Positions 32,300-43,915 of a DNA stretch of 64,000 nucleotides are shown piece after piece; position 1 is the stretch's first letter; the number at the start of each line of letters is the position of its first letter. Position numbers and translations under genes: made by a program. The notes under the pieces were generated by a model. That model was not told the origin of the DNA. It ran no database searches and saw nothing but the letters and a program-made list of their open reading frames with translations. The stretch is from contig OX465592.1 in assembly GCA_950022655.1 (NCBI GenBank), forward strand, positions 3,712,623 through 3,776,622. Reading direction: 5' to 3'. Origin of the DNA: Alentia gelatinosa. Lineage: Eukaryota > Annelida > Polychaeta > Phyllodocida > Polynoidae.

Positions 32300-32399
32300 T
32301 ATAATCGTATGATGCAGGGTTTAGAAAGCTCGTAGCCCATTAGAGATCACCATGATAGATCGGAGTGAAATGTCAGTGAAAATATGACACTAAATAATG

Positions 32400-33236
32400 G
32401 TTTTTGTGGATATGCGGTCCTAAACCACGAGTGGTTGACGCGTAGTAATATATGAGCATTAGCGAGTGTATTCCAATGTCAACCTCGAGTGGTTTACAGC
32501 ATAAAGGGACTATTTTCCCGTATATATCATGGCTTTGAGGCCGTATACCACAGTTATGGTATCTGACAGATTTTATATAATGGATGGTGGTTCACGGAGT
32601 TCCCATACATTCTCAGTGGGGACTTTGTATACGATGGATAATAAAGGTATGTACACTGTATATACGAGGCCTAAAAGACCGTCAGTCATTACCCCAACGC
32701 TAGTAATGCCCGACCCGATTAAAATCGGGTCTGTGGAGTGCGTACAGCGACCCGATTCTGACCGACCCGACGGATTCATCGGGCAATGGTGTGATCATGC
32801 ATAATAGTCGGGTTGCTGTCTTCATAGCTTTGGTCTCGAAGGAAAAGTTTTTCTTTTTCTCTACAAAAATCTAGAACGAAATGTCAAATAAAGACATAGC
32901 CTCATCTAAACTGAGGTGGAAAGGGGTGTTTCTTTTACAACAAGTAGTCCAATGTATAAGATAATCGGGCTTTTTCATGGGCGAAGTGTTTATAAAGAAG
33001 AAAATCACTAATGGAATACTTTTGAATTCCTATTCCTAACGTTTTGTACCATTTCTATTGCTGAAATGTAAACTATTGTGCCATACATGTTTGTTAGTTA
33101 TATCAGATAATTGTAGTTGATATCCTGACTGTGACTATCTCGTTACTGAAGTGCCATCTCTTTTTTTGTCGAGAAATACTCATTTTACGATTTTCTAACT
33201 TCATTTGTCACTGTGCATCTCAATATCAGCTTTTAA
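32400..33236. other. Intergenic, weak inverted motifs
   Basis: 'AAACCACGAGTGG' near 32,422 is mirrored by 'CCTCGAGTGGTTTAC' near 32,483. 'GACCCGATTAAAATCGGGTC' (32,714-32,733) is a perfect palindrome, with further GACCCGA copies to 32,780. No gene. Confidence 0.45.
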
Positions 33237-33752
33237 AGGCATATCCTACAATTCATGGTGGCGCCACCTGGTGATTTTCAAATATTCCCATATACCCATT
33301 GAAATTGATAATTTGTGGCATAGTCCAAACTTAAAAGAGTAAAATTTGAATTTTGTCTAGTTTGACCTCATCCAATAGGTAAAATAGGCCCTTTTTCATT
33401 TGCTTGATTTATATAGGAAATGTACTGAAAAATATGGTTTTCTTCATTTCTTTCAAAAACAAGGATGGTGACCTATGATTTATAAAACCTAAATAGCTAG
33501 TACTATACGTATACTTTATTCTGGGAAAGTTTGAGGAAAATGGCATGGGTTTTACTAAGTGAAAAACAACTTTTTAGAATCTATATACATTTTAATATAG
33601 AATTATCATAATATTGACCTCTAAATCAAAATCTAGCACGGTGACCCCCGATTTTTAAGTCAGATATGTGCTATACAATGCTTGTATTGTATTCAATTTT
33701 CAGAAAAGAAGACATGGGCTTTTATTTTCACATTAAAATGTCCGATATGCCT
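33237..33752 (-). mobile_element. MITE family E, copy 2 (reversed, TTAA target site)
   Basis: AGGCATATCCTACAATTC to TCCGATATGCCT, with TTAA at 33233-33236 and 33753-33756. It matches 5909-6359 on the other strand, including 'GGTGGCG.CACCTGGTGATTT' and 'ATTGACCTCTAAATCAAAA'. Confidence 0.85.
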
Positions 33753-33756
33753 TTAA

Positions 33757-34399
33757 AGTAAAAATTCCGGTAAATTGGAAATAATTGTATATTGCTTCCA
33801 ATTTCCACAGATATACCAACAGGCATTGGTCTTTTAGGGGAATGATACTCTTAGCCTAGATACTGGCAATAGTCTTATCCAATCTTTTATCTAACCTAAT
33901 CAGAAATTATTCCAGTGATATCTTTTAGATTCCCGACCCATCTACATTTTAAAGATAACAAGATGTAAACTAATATATCTTATGAAAAAGATATGTGGTG
34001 ACCGTTTGGTTTTCTTTGAACTACATTGGATACTTGCTACTCCACATCAATTTACCAACCCTTAAACGTTCAGAAATGCAATATATATCATCGGGTGTCC
34101 TACTTTTGTGTCAGAATAAATTAAAATTGTGTAAGGTTTGTAATGAAAACAATTTCCTGACAGTAAATGCAGTTTACTTCGGAATGAACTGAAACAAAGG
34201 GCACTCTTAATGAATGCTCACACCTGAATGTATTTTTTTAATTTTATTTGCTTCACGAATAAATGTCATTTAAATTGCTGCTAGTAAGGGGATTTACTAT
34301 GCCTGGAATTTAATGTTAATATTCTCAGAATAAAAGAGTATATATGCCTATTAAGTTTTTGTTAGTCTTTTCATGTCAGATTAGTAGTAATATCTGAGG
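33757..34399. other. Intergenic, nothing recognised
   Basis: AT-rich. The frame at 33995-34192 has no support. Confidence 0.5.
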
Positions 34400-35105
34400 G
34401 TCTAGAAGCCCCCCTGACCGACCTAGTTTTTAAGTGACCCCGGAACTAGGTTACTTCTGGGCGACCTAGATACATAATTAATCAGGTCATGACCTAGTTC
34501 GAAATAGTCACACCAATTGACCTAGATACATAAATAAGGAGGTCATTACCTACATATATAATTAAGGAGAACATGACCTAGTTTGTGAATTAGGCCACAT
34601 CCTTGACCTAGTTCCATAATTAATAAGGTGTGTGTAACCTACTTACATAATTAACATGGCCGTTAAAAATGGCGCCAAGATTTGAAAATAATCAAATGGC
34701 CCTGAATGGTCAACATTTGATGCAGTAACAATGGCAACCAGAGTGACTCATAACGAATGACGTCATCCACTATAGAACAAAGGCAATTATCAATTAAAGG
34801 TCATGACCGTTAAAAACGGCTCCAAGATTTGAAGATAAACAAACAGCCCTGATTGGTCAACAAAGGAGGGAGGAAGGGAAGGAAGGAGGGGGTGCAGTAA
34901 CCAGGGCAACCAGAGTGACTCATAAAGTATGATGTTATCCACTATAGAACAAAGGCAATTAGCTCATAAAGATTATGACAGTTAAAAATTGGTGCCAAGA
35001 TTTGAAAATAACCAAACAATGAGGTGTGTGACCTACTTACATAATTAACATGACCGTTAGAAAATGGCGCCAAGATTTGAAAATAAACAAATGTCCCTGA
35101 TGGGT
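34400..35105 (+). repeat. Degenerate tandem repeats
   Basis: From 34,420 to 34,650 about eight copies of a short unit with 'GACCTAGNTNCATAATTAA'. From about 34,655 to 35,105 three partial copies of a ~165-bp unit with 'GACCGTTAAAAACGG', 'CCAAGATTTGAAAATAA' and 'CAACCAGAGTGACTCATAA'. Non-coding. Confidence 0.8.
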
Positions 35106-35111
35106 CAACTT

Positions 35112-35187
35112 GGGAGGGAGGGAGGGAGGGAGGGAGGGAGGGAGGGAGGGAGGGAGGGAGGGAGGGAGGGAGGGAGGGAGGGAGGGA
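35112..35187 (+). repeat. (GGGA)n microsatellite, 76 bp
   Basis: Nineteen uninterrupted GGGA units. Runs of G3 at 1-nt spacing meet the pattern for G-quadruplex formation on the + strand. Confidence 0.97.
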
Positions 35188-35290
35188 CCGAGCAAAATGA
35201 CATATATGATATGAATGACCTAGATATATTTATGTAATAATCATATGGGAGGATATTAGTCAGAAATGTCATTCATAATTATGAAATTAA

Positions 35291-35600
35291 TTGTTTGGTT
35301 TATTTGTTTGATTTAACGTCCAGTTAACCATTGCAGGTTCTCACCAGACTTTCTCAAGGTTCCTTTACACCACAAGGGTGTTGATCGAATCTATGAAATG
35401 AATTTAGGTGGAAACCTCACCCCTACACATTTACCAAGGTGAGAGTTTTTTTACTTCCCATACCACATAGACATGGTATGAAAAGGATTGGCCTTTGATA
35501 TAGCAGTAAATCTACCACTGCTGGGGGTGAAGGAGAAAGTGGCTGCAGTGGGACCCGAAAGTCCAGTGCTCTTTATCACTGAGGTAACTCCCCACCCCGG
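35291..35600 (-). mobile_element. tRNA-derived SINE, minus strand
   Basis: The tail is at the left ('TGTTTGGTTTATTTGTTTGA', 'CCAGACTTTCTCAAGGTTCC'), then body 'ACATGGTATGAAAAGG', and the head at the right ('CACTGAGGTAACTCCCCACC', a mutated A box). Same family as 18440-18786. The frame at 35488-35802 begins in it. Confidence 0.85.
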
Positions 35601-35602
35601 TT

Positions 35603-35760
35603 GCTTTTGTTATGCTTGCATGCAAGCATATCCGGTCTGCACCACGAGTAGGCGAGGCGACCAAGAGGCTGAACAGATTGATAATGTCCACCCCAGCAGA
35701 CCACCCACCCAGGTCGCTTTAGTTATGCTTGTGTGCAAGCATATCCAGTCTGCCAGTCTC
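35603..35760 (+). repeat. Two-copy ~105-bp tandem duplication
   Basis: 'GTTATGCTTG' followed by 'TGCAAGCATATCC' and GTCTGC occurs at about 35,608 and 35,722; between them lies a shared 'CACCC..CAGACC' spacer. It sits next to the SINE head. Confidence 0.55.
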
Positions 35761-35814
35761 AAGATTTGCTCCCCAGTCCACACTGAAAAAAGATGGACTT
35801 GATGTTGGTGAAGC

Positions 35815-36392
35815 GTGTACTGTTTCAGACGTTACCTTTCCGAAAAAAAACTTTTTGGTTTCTCTTCCCAAGATACCACTGACATGAATGCTGTTGACGG
35901 TTATAAAACTCTTGGCAAAAAGAAAATGTGTGAAAAACATAAGGATGATAAAAGAAACTTCAAACTCTGGAATGTCAGGAAAAAGCAAAAAATCGCGATA
36001 TAGTCTACATACATATGTTTTAGTGAAGAAAATGCACCTGTGGGCAAATGCATTTGCAGCAACGAACAGAGTGGATGCCATTCACTTCGATGACCATGAT
36101 GTCACCATCCAAGCGAGAATTGTGCCTTTTCCCTCATACCTGCCGGGAAGACAAGTTGAGGAAATGTTGAAGAAGACGATGGTTGTTCTTAAAAGCTGTA
36201 TCCTGGTGAAGAATGTGTAATACTTTTCAGGATGTGGTCAAATGGCACTTCCCACATCAACATTCAGTGATAATGGCACAGAAAAGTGAAATTATAAGTT
36301 ACAATGTTTACAAATAATAATGATATTCAACCTAGTTTTCAATTTTGGTACCTGCAGACCCATGCATTTGAGTCTATGTCTAATCTAATATT
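35815..36392 (+). pseudogene. DUF6589-type gene remnant, part a
   Basis: The best-preserved frame at about 36,020-36,217 reads LHLWANAFAATNRVDAIHF then DDHDVTIQARIVPF, and after a frameshift KWHFPHQHSV..MAQKSEII. From memory this matches the middle of the DUF6589 domain, a metazoan and fungal family of unknown role often found among mobile elements. Stops and shifts break the frame several times. It continues at 41,490-42,918 after the interrupting repeats. Identification is by recall; a profile search would decide. Confidence 0.5.
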
Positions 36393-36480
36393 TTTGTTTG
36401 TTTGTTTGTGTGATTTTACGTCCGGTCAACCGTTGCAGGTCCTTTCCAGACTTCCTCATTGTTTACAATCATGGATTCTC
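36393..36480 (-). mobile_element. LINE 3' tail fragment
   Basis: An 83-88 bp fragment: (TTTG)n, 'TGTGATTTTACGTCCGGTCA', 'GGTCCTTTCCAGACTTCCTC' and 'ACAATCATGGATTC'. It is identical to the ends of the longer minus-strand copies at 37478 and 40507, then joins directly to the minisatellite. Confidence 0.8.
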
Positions 36481-37236
36481 CCTTCCTCCTAACATGAACT
36501 CGACTTCTCCATCAAGCATGGAAACTGTTTCCACTTCTCCTAACAGGGACTCGACTTCTCCATCAAGCATGGAAACTGTCTCCACTTCTCCTAACATGGA
36601 CTCGACTTCTCCATCAAGCATGGAAACTGTCTCCACTTCTCCTAACATGGACTCGACTTCTCGATCAAGCATGGAAACTGTTTCCACTTCTCCTAACATG
36701 GACTCGACTTCTCCATCAAGCATGGAAACTGTCTCCACTTCTCCTAACATGGACTCGACTTCTCCATCAAGCATGGAAACTGTCTCCACTTCTCCTAACA
36801 TGGACTCGACTTCTCCATCAAGCATGGAAACTGTCTCCACTTCTCCTAACATGGACTCGACTTCTCCATCAAGCATGGAAACTGTCTCCACTTCTCCTAA
36901 CATAGACTCAACCTCTGTACCAAGCATGGAAACTTTCTCCCTTCCTCCTAACATGAACTCGACTTCTCCATCAAGCATGGAAACCGTTTCCACTTCTACT
37001 AACACAAACTCGACTTCTCCATCAAGCATGGAAACCATCTCCACTTCTCCTAACATGGACTCGACTTCTCCATCAAGCATGGAAACCATCTCCACTTCTC
37101 CTAACATAGACTCGACTTCTCTACCAAGCATGGAAACCGTTTCCACTTCTACTAGCATGGACTCGACTTCTCCATCAAGCATGGAAACCGTCTCCACTTC
37201 TCCTAACATGGACTCGACTTCTCCATCAAGCATGGA
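36481..37236 (+). repeat. 51-bp minisatellite array A1 (ORF of 281 codons)
   Basis: About 15 units of 51 bp (TCTCCTAACATGGACTCGAC, TTCTCCATCAAGCATGG, AAACTGTCTCCAC). Translated on + it gives 17-residue Ser/Thr repeats (TVSTSPNMDSTSPSSME); the minus strand is open as well (MLDGEVESMLGEVETVS). The ORF 36398-37243 starts inside LINE tail sequence and stops at the junction with a duplicated DUF6589 segment. I therefore read it as a satellite that happens to be open and not as a mucin-like gene, though transcription is not excluded. Confidence 0.9.
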
Positions 37237-37477
37237 AACTTGAGGAAATGTTGAAGAAGACGATGGTTGTTCTAAAAAGCTGTATCCTGGTGAAGAATGT
37301 GTAATACTTTTCAGGATGTGGTCAAATGGCACTTCCCACATCAACATTCAGTGATAATGGCACAGAAAAGTGAAATTATAAGTTACAATGTTTACAAATA
37401 ATAATGATATTCAACCTAGTTTTCAATTTTGTTACCTGCAGACCCATGCATTTGAGTCTATGTCTAATCTAATATTT
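37236..37477 (+). pseudogene. Duplicated DUF6589-type segment
   Basis: A near-identical copy of 36152-36392 ('TTGAGGAAATGTTGAAGAAG' through 'ACCCATGCATTTGAGTCTAT'), joined to the end of array A1. It shows that a block of about 1.08 kb (DUF6589 piece + LINE tail + minisatellite) was duplicated in tandem. Confidence 0.85.
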
Positions 37478-38330
37478 TTGTTTGTTTGTTTGTGTGATTT
37501 TACGTCCGGTCAACCGTTGCAGGTCCTTTCCAGACTTCCTCATTGTTTACAATCATGGATTCAACCAATTGTTTGTATACTAACTCAACTTTGGTCTACT
37601 TGTAGCAGTGGGACCCTATGCCCGTTTTATAGTGAGCTGACGAGTATGAGGCTTCTCCCTGTTATTGGCTACAGGTCAAGCCGGCTGACAGTTTTGGTCA
37701 ACCTCCCGTACCAGACTGGGTTTCCAAGTGCTCCTTGGAGGAGCAAGGGGGGTTCTGATAGAACTTTCCCTTCTGATATACTTTTTAGAGCTTTTCGAAG
37801 ATCTTGCTTTCCCTGAGGAATGCCAGCATTTCTTTCTTATCAGTGTTTTGAAATACACTGTGCATAGACGTTGTACCTTTCAGATACTTGTCCCTAGACC
37901 TTTTTGTTGCCCGACAAGATAACATGAGATGGTTCACTGAGAGAACCATGTGGCATTGCTGGCACATAGGTTGTAATTCGCCTCGCATGTGTTAGCTCTG
38001 AGTGGCCTATCCGTAGACGGGTCAGTCGTGTCACCTCACTTCTTGTAAGACCTGTGTTGTTTGGCTTCTTACCAATCATTGGTATGATGGTGTGGAGTTA
38101 GTTGTTTTGGGTAGAGCTCCAACAGCTCTGCCATTTCTTTTGCGTGTATTCTCTGGGCATAGGCTGGGTAGCCAACAGAAGACTACCTCTTTGTCTCTTT
38201 CTTTTAGTTCTGCATATGATTCTCTTATGGCTTGTATCACAGGGTTTCTTGGATCATGCTGGCATAAAGCCTGTAAGCAAGACCTGGAGTCAGAGAAGAT
38301 GATGTACTGTGATGAGCCTGACACCTTCAT
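37478..38330 (-). mobile_element. LINE (I/Jockey-type) 3' fragment, copy 1
   Basis: Minus strand. From the right: an RNase H segment (GSSQYIIFSDSRSCLQAL, then VIQAIRESYAELKERDK and VVFCWLPS), then the C-terminal region of ORF2 (LTRSEVTRLTRLRIGHSELT; after a 10-bp deletion that shifts the frame, MCQQCHMVLSVNHLMLSCRA), stop, a 3' UTR of about 300 bp, and a (CAAA)n tail at the left. A CxxC with a downstream H and C is the usual ending of I/Jockey-clade ORF2. 5'-truncated inside RNase H and dead. Compared with copy 2, it lacks about 109 bp in the 3' UTR. Confidence 0.85.
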
Positions 38331-40508
38331 CTCCTAACATAGACTCAACCTCTGTACCAAGCATGGAAACTTTCTCCCTTCCTCCTAACATGACCTCGAC
38401 TTCTCCATCAAGCATGGAAACCGTTTCCACTTCTACTAACACAAACTCGACTTCTCCATCAAACATGGAAACCATCTCCACTTCTCCTAACATGGACTCG
38501 ACTTCTCCATCAAGCATGGAAACTGTCTCCACTTCTCCTAACATGGACTCGACTTCTCCATCAAGCATGGAAACTCTCCACTTCTCCTAACATGGACTCG
38601 ACTTCTCCATCAAGCATGGAAACTGTCTCCACTTCTCCTAACATGGACTCGACTTCTCCATCAAGCATGGAAACTCTCCACTTCTCCTAACATGGACTCG
38701 ACTTCTCCATCAAGCATGGAAACTGTCTCCACTTCTCCTAACATGGACTCGACTTCTCCATCAAGCATGGAAACTGTCTCCACTTCTCCTAACATAGACT
38801 CGACTTCTCCATCAAGCATGGAAACTGTCTCCACTTCTCCTAACATGGACTCGACTTCTCCATCAAGCATGGAAACTCTCCACTTCTCCTAACATGGACT
38901 TGACTTCTCCATCAAGCATGGAAACTGTCTCCACTTCTCCTAACATGGACTCGACTTCTCCATCAAGCATGGAAACTGTCTCCACTTCTCCTAACAGGGA
39001 CTCGACTTCTCCATCAAGCATGGAAACTGTCTCCACTTCTACTAACACAAACTCGACTTCTCCATCAAGCATGGAAACTCTCCACTTCTCCTAACATGGA
39101 CTCGACTTCTCCATCAAGCATGGAAACTGTCTCCACTTCTCCTAACATGGACTCGACTTCTCCATCAAGCATGGAAACTGTCTCCACTTCTCCTAACATG
39201 GACTCGACTTCTCCATCAAGCATGGAAACTCTCCACTTCTCCTAACATGGACTCGACTTCTCTACCAAGCATGGAAACTGTCTCCACTTCTCCTAACAGG
39301 GACTCGACTTCTCCATCAAGCATGGAAACTGTCTCCACTTCTCCTAACATGGACTCGACTTCTCCATCAAGCATGGAAACTCTCCACTTCTCCTAACATG
39401 GACTCGACTTCTCCATCAAGCATGGAAACTGTCTCCACTTCTCCTAACATGGACTCGACTTCTCCATCAAGCATGGAAACTCTCCACTTCTCCTAACATG
39501 GACTCGACTTCTCCATCAAGCATGGAAACCGTCTCCACTTCTCCTAACATGGACTCAACTTCTCCATCAAGCATGGAAACTGTCTCCACTTCTCCTAACA
39601 TGGACTTGACTTCTCCATCAAGCATGGAAACTCTCCACTTCTCCTAACATGGACTCGACTTCTCCATCAAGCATGGAAACTGTCTCCACTTCTCCTAACA
39701 TGGACTTGACTTCTCCATCAAGCATGGAAACTCTCCACTTCTCCTAACATGGACTCGACTTCTCCATCAAGCATGGAAACTCTCCACTTCTCCTAACATA
39801 GACTCAACCTCTGTACCAAGCATGGAAACTGTCTCCACTTCTCCTAACATGGACTCGACTTCTCCATCAAGCATGGAAACTCTCCACTTCTCCTAACATG
39901 GACTCGACTTCTCCATCAAGCATGGAAACCGTCTCCACTTCTCCTAACATGGACTCAACTTCTCCATCAAGCATGGAAACTGTCTCCACTTCTCCTAACA
40001 TGGACTCGACTTCTCCATCAAGCATGGAAACTGTCTCCACTTCTCTTAACATGGACTCGACTTCTCCATCATGCATGGAAACTCTCCACTTCTCCTAACA
40101 TGGACTCGACTTCTCCATCAAGCATGGAAACTGTCTCCACTTCTCCTAACATGGACTCGACTTCTCCATCAAGCATGGAAACTGTCTCCACTTCTCCTAA
40201 CATGGACTCGACTTCTCCATCAAGCATGGAAACTGTCTCCACTTCTCCTAACATGGACTCGACTTCTCCATCAAGCATGGAAACTGTCTCCACTTCTCCT
40301 AACATGGACTCGACTTCTCCATCAAGCATGGAAACTGTTTCCACTTCTCCTAACATGGACTCGACTTCTCCATCAAGCATGGAAACTGTCTCCACTTCTA
40401 ACAGGGACTCGACTTCTCCATCAAGCATGGAAACTCTCCACTTCTCCTAACATGGACTCGACTTCTCCATCAAGCATGGAAACTGTCTCCACTTCTCCTA
40501 ACATGGTT
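38331..40508 (+). repeat. 51/49-bp minisatellite array A2, ~43 units
   Basis: The same unit as array A1, but a second type of unit lacks 2 bp (ACTCTCCAC in place of ACTGTCTCCAC). The 49-bp units recur every one to eight units and shift the frame each time, so the array is cut into open blocks of about 66-116 codons. The frames 38692, 38894, 39898, 40071 and 40100 and their minus-strand twins are all this repeat. The array ends at a LINE (TTTG)n tail. Confidence 0.92.
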
Positions 40509-41333
40509 TTGTTTGTTTGTTTGTTTGTTTGTTTGTGTGATTTTACGTCCGGCCAACCGTTACAGGTCCTTTCCAGACTTCCTCATTATTTACAATCATG
40601 GATTCATCCAATTGTTTGTATACTTACTCAACTTTGGTCTACTTGTAGCAGTGGGACCCTATGCCCGTTTTATAGTGCTGCCTCACTGAAGGGCTGTGCC
40701 GCAGACCATTGACACAACACTCCGCCGGTCACATTATACTGACAACGGCAAACCAGTCGCTGCAACATACCAATCGGGTCAGTAAGCTGACGAGTATGAG
40801 GCTGCTCCCTGTGATTGGCTACAGGTCAAGCCGGCTGACAGTTTTGGTCAACCTCCCGTACCGGACTGGGTTTCCAAGTGCTCCTTGGAGGAGCAAGGGG
40901 GGTTCTGATAGAATTTTCCCTTCTGATATACTTTTAGAGCTTTTCGAAGATCTTGGTTTCCCTGAGGAACGCCAGGATTTCTTTCTTATCAGTGTTTTGA
41001 AATACACTGTGCATAGACGTTGTACCTTTCAGATACTTGTCCCTAGACCTTTTGTTGCCCGACGAGATAACATGAGATGGTTCACTGAGAGAACCATGTG
41101 GCATTGCTGGCACATAGGTTGTAATTCGCCTCGCATGAGGTGCCCATGTGTTAGCTTTGAGTGGCCTATCCATAGACGGGTCAGTCGTGTCATCTCACTT
41201 CTTGTAAGACCTGTGTTGTTTGGCTTCTTCTTATCAGTCATTGGTATGATGGTTTGGAGTTTGTTGTTTTGGGTAGAGCTCCAACGGCTCTGCCATTTCT
41301 TCTGCGTGTATTCTCTGGGCATAGGCAGAAGGT
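40507..41333 (-). mobile_element. LINE (I/Jockey-type) 3' fragment, copy 2
   Basis: Collinear with 37478-38180 at about 95% by eye. It keeps the 3' UTR segment that copy 1 lost (the ~170-bp core module with 'CACATTATACTGACAACGG') and lacks the 10-bp deletion, so the frame reads through from LTRSEMTRLTRLWIGH to MCQQCHMVLSVNHLML. Its tail is an uninterrupted (TTTG)n on the + strand. 5'-truncated just upstream of the ORF2 C-terminal region. Confidence 0.85.
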
Positions 41334-41364
41334 CGGTGTGTGGAAGAGACTTCTACCAGAAGCT

Positions 41365-41486
41365 AACATGGACTCGACTTCTCCATCAAGCATGGAAACT
41401 GTCTCCACTTCTCCTAACATAGACTCAACCTCTGTACCAAGCATGGAAACTTTCTCCCTTCCTCCTAACATGAACTCGACTTCTCT
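41365..41486 (+). repeat. Minisatellite array A3, 2.4 units
   Basis: Holds the same variant unit (ACCTCTGTACCAAGCATGG, then CTTTCTCCCTTCCTCC) that occurs once in A1 and once at the start of A2. The three arrays therefore share one ancestral end. Confidence 0.85.
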
Positions 41487-42918
41487 AATATGGAATTTCT
41501 TATCCATCAAAGGTAGAAAGGTAGATGGGCAGTTCACTATTCTCCCATGATCATTAGAGAAATGTACAACTCTACACTTTCTAATTGCAGATCGCTCTTC
41601 GAACAATAGATGAAAATCTTTCCACTAGAGCTTAGACAATGGGAATAATCTAAAGAAGTATGTTCCACATCGGAAGGATGGAAGCTTCAGAGTTGTGCCC
41701 TGTCATGGAAATGGCCTCTCAGTTGAGCGAATGACTGATGCACAGAAAGGCAAGGCTTCTGATATCAATGATCAATGATGCCCACAGGAATTCTATCATG
41801 CTGCAGGTATGTAGACTTGATGCCTAAAGGTCTATGATAGAGATGTGTAATACTTCATTCTTTCTGTACATAATTGATTTCACTGAAGGTTTGTCAATGA
41901 TAATGAATTTGCAAATGGAATCCAATATACATTGTTGTTATTTAGAACACTAGTTTATTGAACACTAGTTTATTGAACACTAGTTGTACCATACTGATTA
42001 TAAATAAAGACATGGGTCTGAAAGAAATATTAGTTTTTGCCTTCTTGTTGGACACTTTCAACAGGCTGCTGTTGGAAAATAGTAGTGATGAAAGAGGAAC
42101 ACTGGCATAGCTACAAAAGGGATTTCAACACTGTAATGTCAAAAAAGAAGTGATGCATTGCTTCAATGAAGCAGAAAATGTCCTACTCTTCACTACAGAA
42201 GCACATGTGACATATAGTAAGAACTATGCCGTAGCTGTTACATGGTATGGCCTACTGGACCAATGTCAACGGGATGCAGTAAGGGAAGGAGATGGCCTTG
42301 CTATGAGGTCAATGTGGCGGATAAACATGCCCCCTTTTTGGGAAGGAAATCACTACAAGTACCTAATACTTGGTCACCGCCTCCTAGCTAAGTTTACTTG
42401 GAGGGAATTCCTACTTATAATTTCTCATAGCATTCTTATCAAAGCTTTTTTAGGGGTTGATCAGATAAAGAAATCCCTTACAAAGGCAGACCTCCTGCTG
42501 AAACATGTAGGGCAATTTTAAGATAAATATAATCAACCCAAAATTAAAAAATCGAGTATCCTTAGTTATTTCTTTCTTCAACAACATCTTTATTATTTTG
42601 TTCTGTGAGAAAGCTTTTAAATTGAACACAGCACCATATATGAATCTTGCTGTGTATAACATTGCATGAAACTGAGAACTGAAATTCACATGAAGCTGAA
42701 AATCCTCTCATGAAGGTATGAACAGTTGGCTACCTCCTAGACTGATAGAAGAGATTGTGCATAATAGAATCTGTAACCCGAAGGAAGGTTTTGGACAAAA
42801 CATAGCAATGGACCGTGTCAATGAATTCTTCAATAATGAATTCAAAGGTGAGAGGATGTCATTCAGAAAACAATTCTATAATAGCCTCTTATTGTACATT
42901 TATATAAGTGATGTGTAG
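41487..42918 (+). pseudogene. DUF6589-type gene remnant, part b (C-terminal)
   Basis: Three separated frames. At about 41,667-41,760: VVPCHGNGLSVERMTDAQK. At 42,060-42,535: GFQHCNVKKEVMHCFNEAEN, then NYAVAVTWYGLLDQCQRDAV, REGDGLAMRSMWRINMPPF and HYKYLILGHRLLA. At 42,718-42,918: PRLIEEIVHNRICNPKEG and QNIAMDRVNEFFNNEFKG. The order matches the second half of DUF6589 proteins from memory ('HGD.L..ER', 'MHCFNE', 'A..EGDG.R..R.W....P.F'). Frameshifts and AT-rich gaps, possibly old introns, separate them. It continues part a after the repeat insertions. Confidence 0.5.
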
Positions 42919-43488
42919 CTTGTTCAGTTTGTTTGTGTAGTTTTACGTCTCGGTAGGCTAGTTACGTCCTTTTGAGACTGACTCATTGGTTGACCTATCT
43001 GGTTCTTGAAAGGAATACTAACTCAACTTTGGTCTACTTGTAGCAGTGGGACCCTATGCCCGTTTTATAGTGCTGCCTCACTGAAGGGCTGTGCCGCAGA
43101 CCATTGACACAACACTCCGCCGGTCACATTATACTGACAATGGCAAATCAGTTGCTCAACTTTGGTCTGCTTGTAACAGTGGGACCCTATGCCCATTCTA
43201 TAGTGCTGCTACAATTGTCTTTCACTCATTTCAAACACTCTCAGACATGCACTTGAGAACTACAGTCACAAATCTGCATTCAGGGCTGGGAGAATGGCTG
43301 GAGCTTTTGCATGGTTGATTGATGAGGCCTTTCATCTCCAAGTTGCGTAAACCAAACTTCAAGAGAAGTACCGGAAGAGGCATGGTTACAAGGATGATAT
43401 TGATATCTTTATCACAGAATACAGTGATACAGTTAAGAGAAACTGTTTGATGTAGACCCTGGAAGGGAACACAAATCTTTTCCAGCCT

Positions 43489-43529
43489 TTGTTTGTTTGG
43501 GTAGTTTAATGTCCAATTTGTTCAATTAA
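43489..43529 (-). mobile_element. Tail-only SINE insertion, ~40 bp, with target duplication
   Basis: 'TTTGTTTGGGTAGTTTAATG' and 'TCCAATTTGTTCAATTAAA' inserted between two copies of CCAGCCTTTG. It is the type-b SINE 3' end alone. The same insertion is present in units 2 and 3 (about 45,390 and 47,291), so it predates the triplication. Confidence 0.8.
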
Positions 43530-43915
43530 ACCCAGCCTTTGTGAATGACAGTCATATTAAAACTAGAGAAACTCAAAGCAAGGCTGATCAGTTACAATGA
43601 AAGACCTAAGTACCTGAGATCGAGAATCTAAGAAAATGATAGCTAAAGGAACACAGCTCAGTCTATATAAGCCTGAATCTACAAGCATTGGGCTAGCAAT
43701 TGCCTTCAACAGGCACAATGAGGACACATTTTTTGACAATCTGGAGGATGTTTTTGTCAGACACAGATTTGGTCCTGAAAAGGTGTACAACCTTGATGAA
43801 ACAGGGCTGACTACTGTGCAAAGATCAGGCAAGATCGTGGCTCCCATTGGTGCAAAATAAGTTGGCCAGATAACATCAGGGGAACGAGGGGCACTGTGTA
43901 AATGCCCTTGCCATC

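Noticed and set aside
35488..35802. 104-codon ORF
   Set aside because: Covers a SINE head and a local duplication.
36398..37243. 281-codon ORF with Ser/Thr repeats as a mucin-like gene
   Set aside because: It starts in LINE tail sequence, ends at a duplication joint, and is open in several frames on both strands because the unit is 51 bp. No exon or promoter context.
40071..40712. 213-codon ORF
   Set aside because: Third frame of the 51-bp satellite reading on into a minus-strand LINE fragment.
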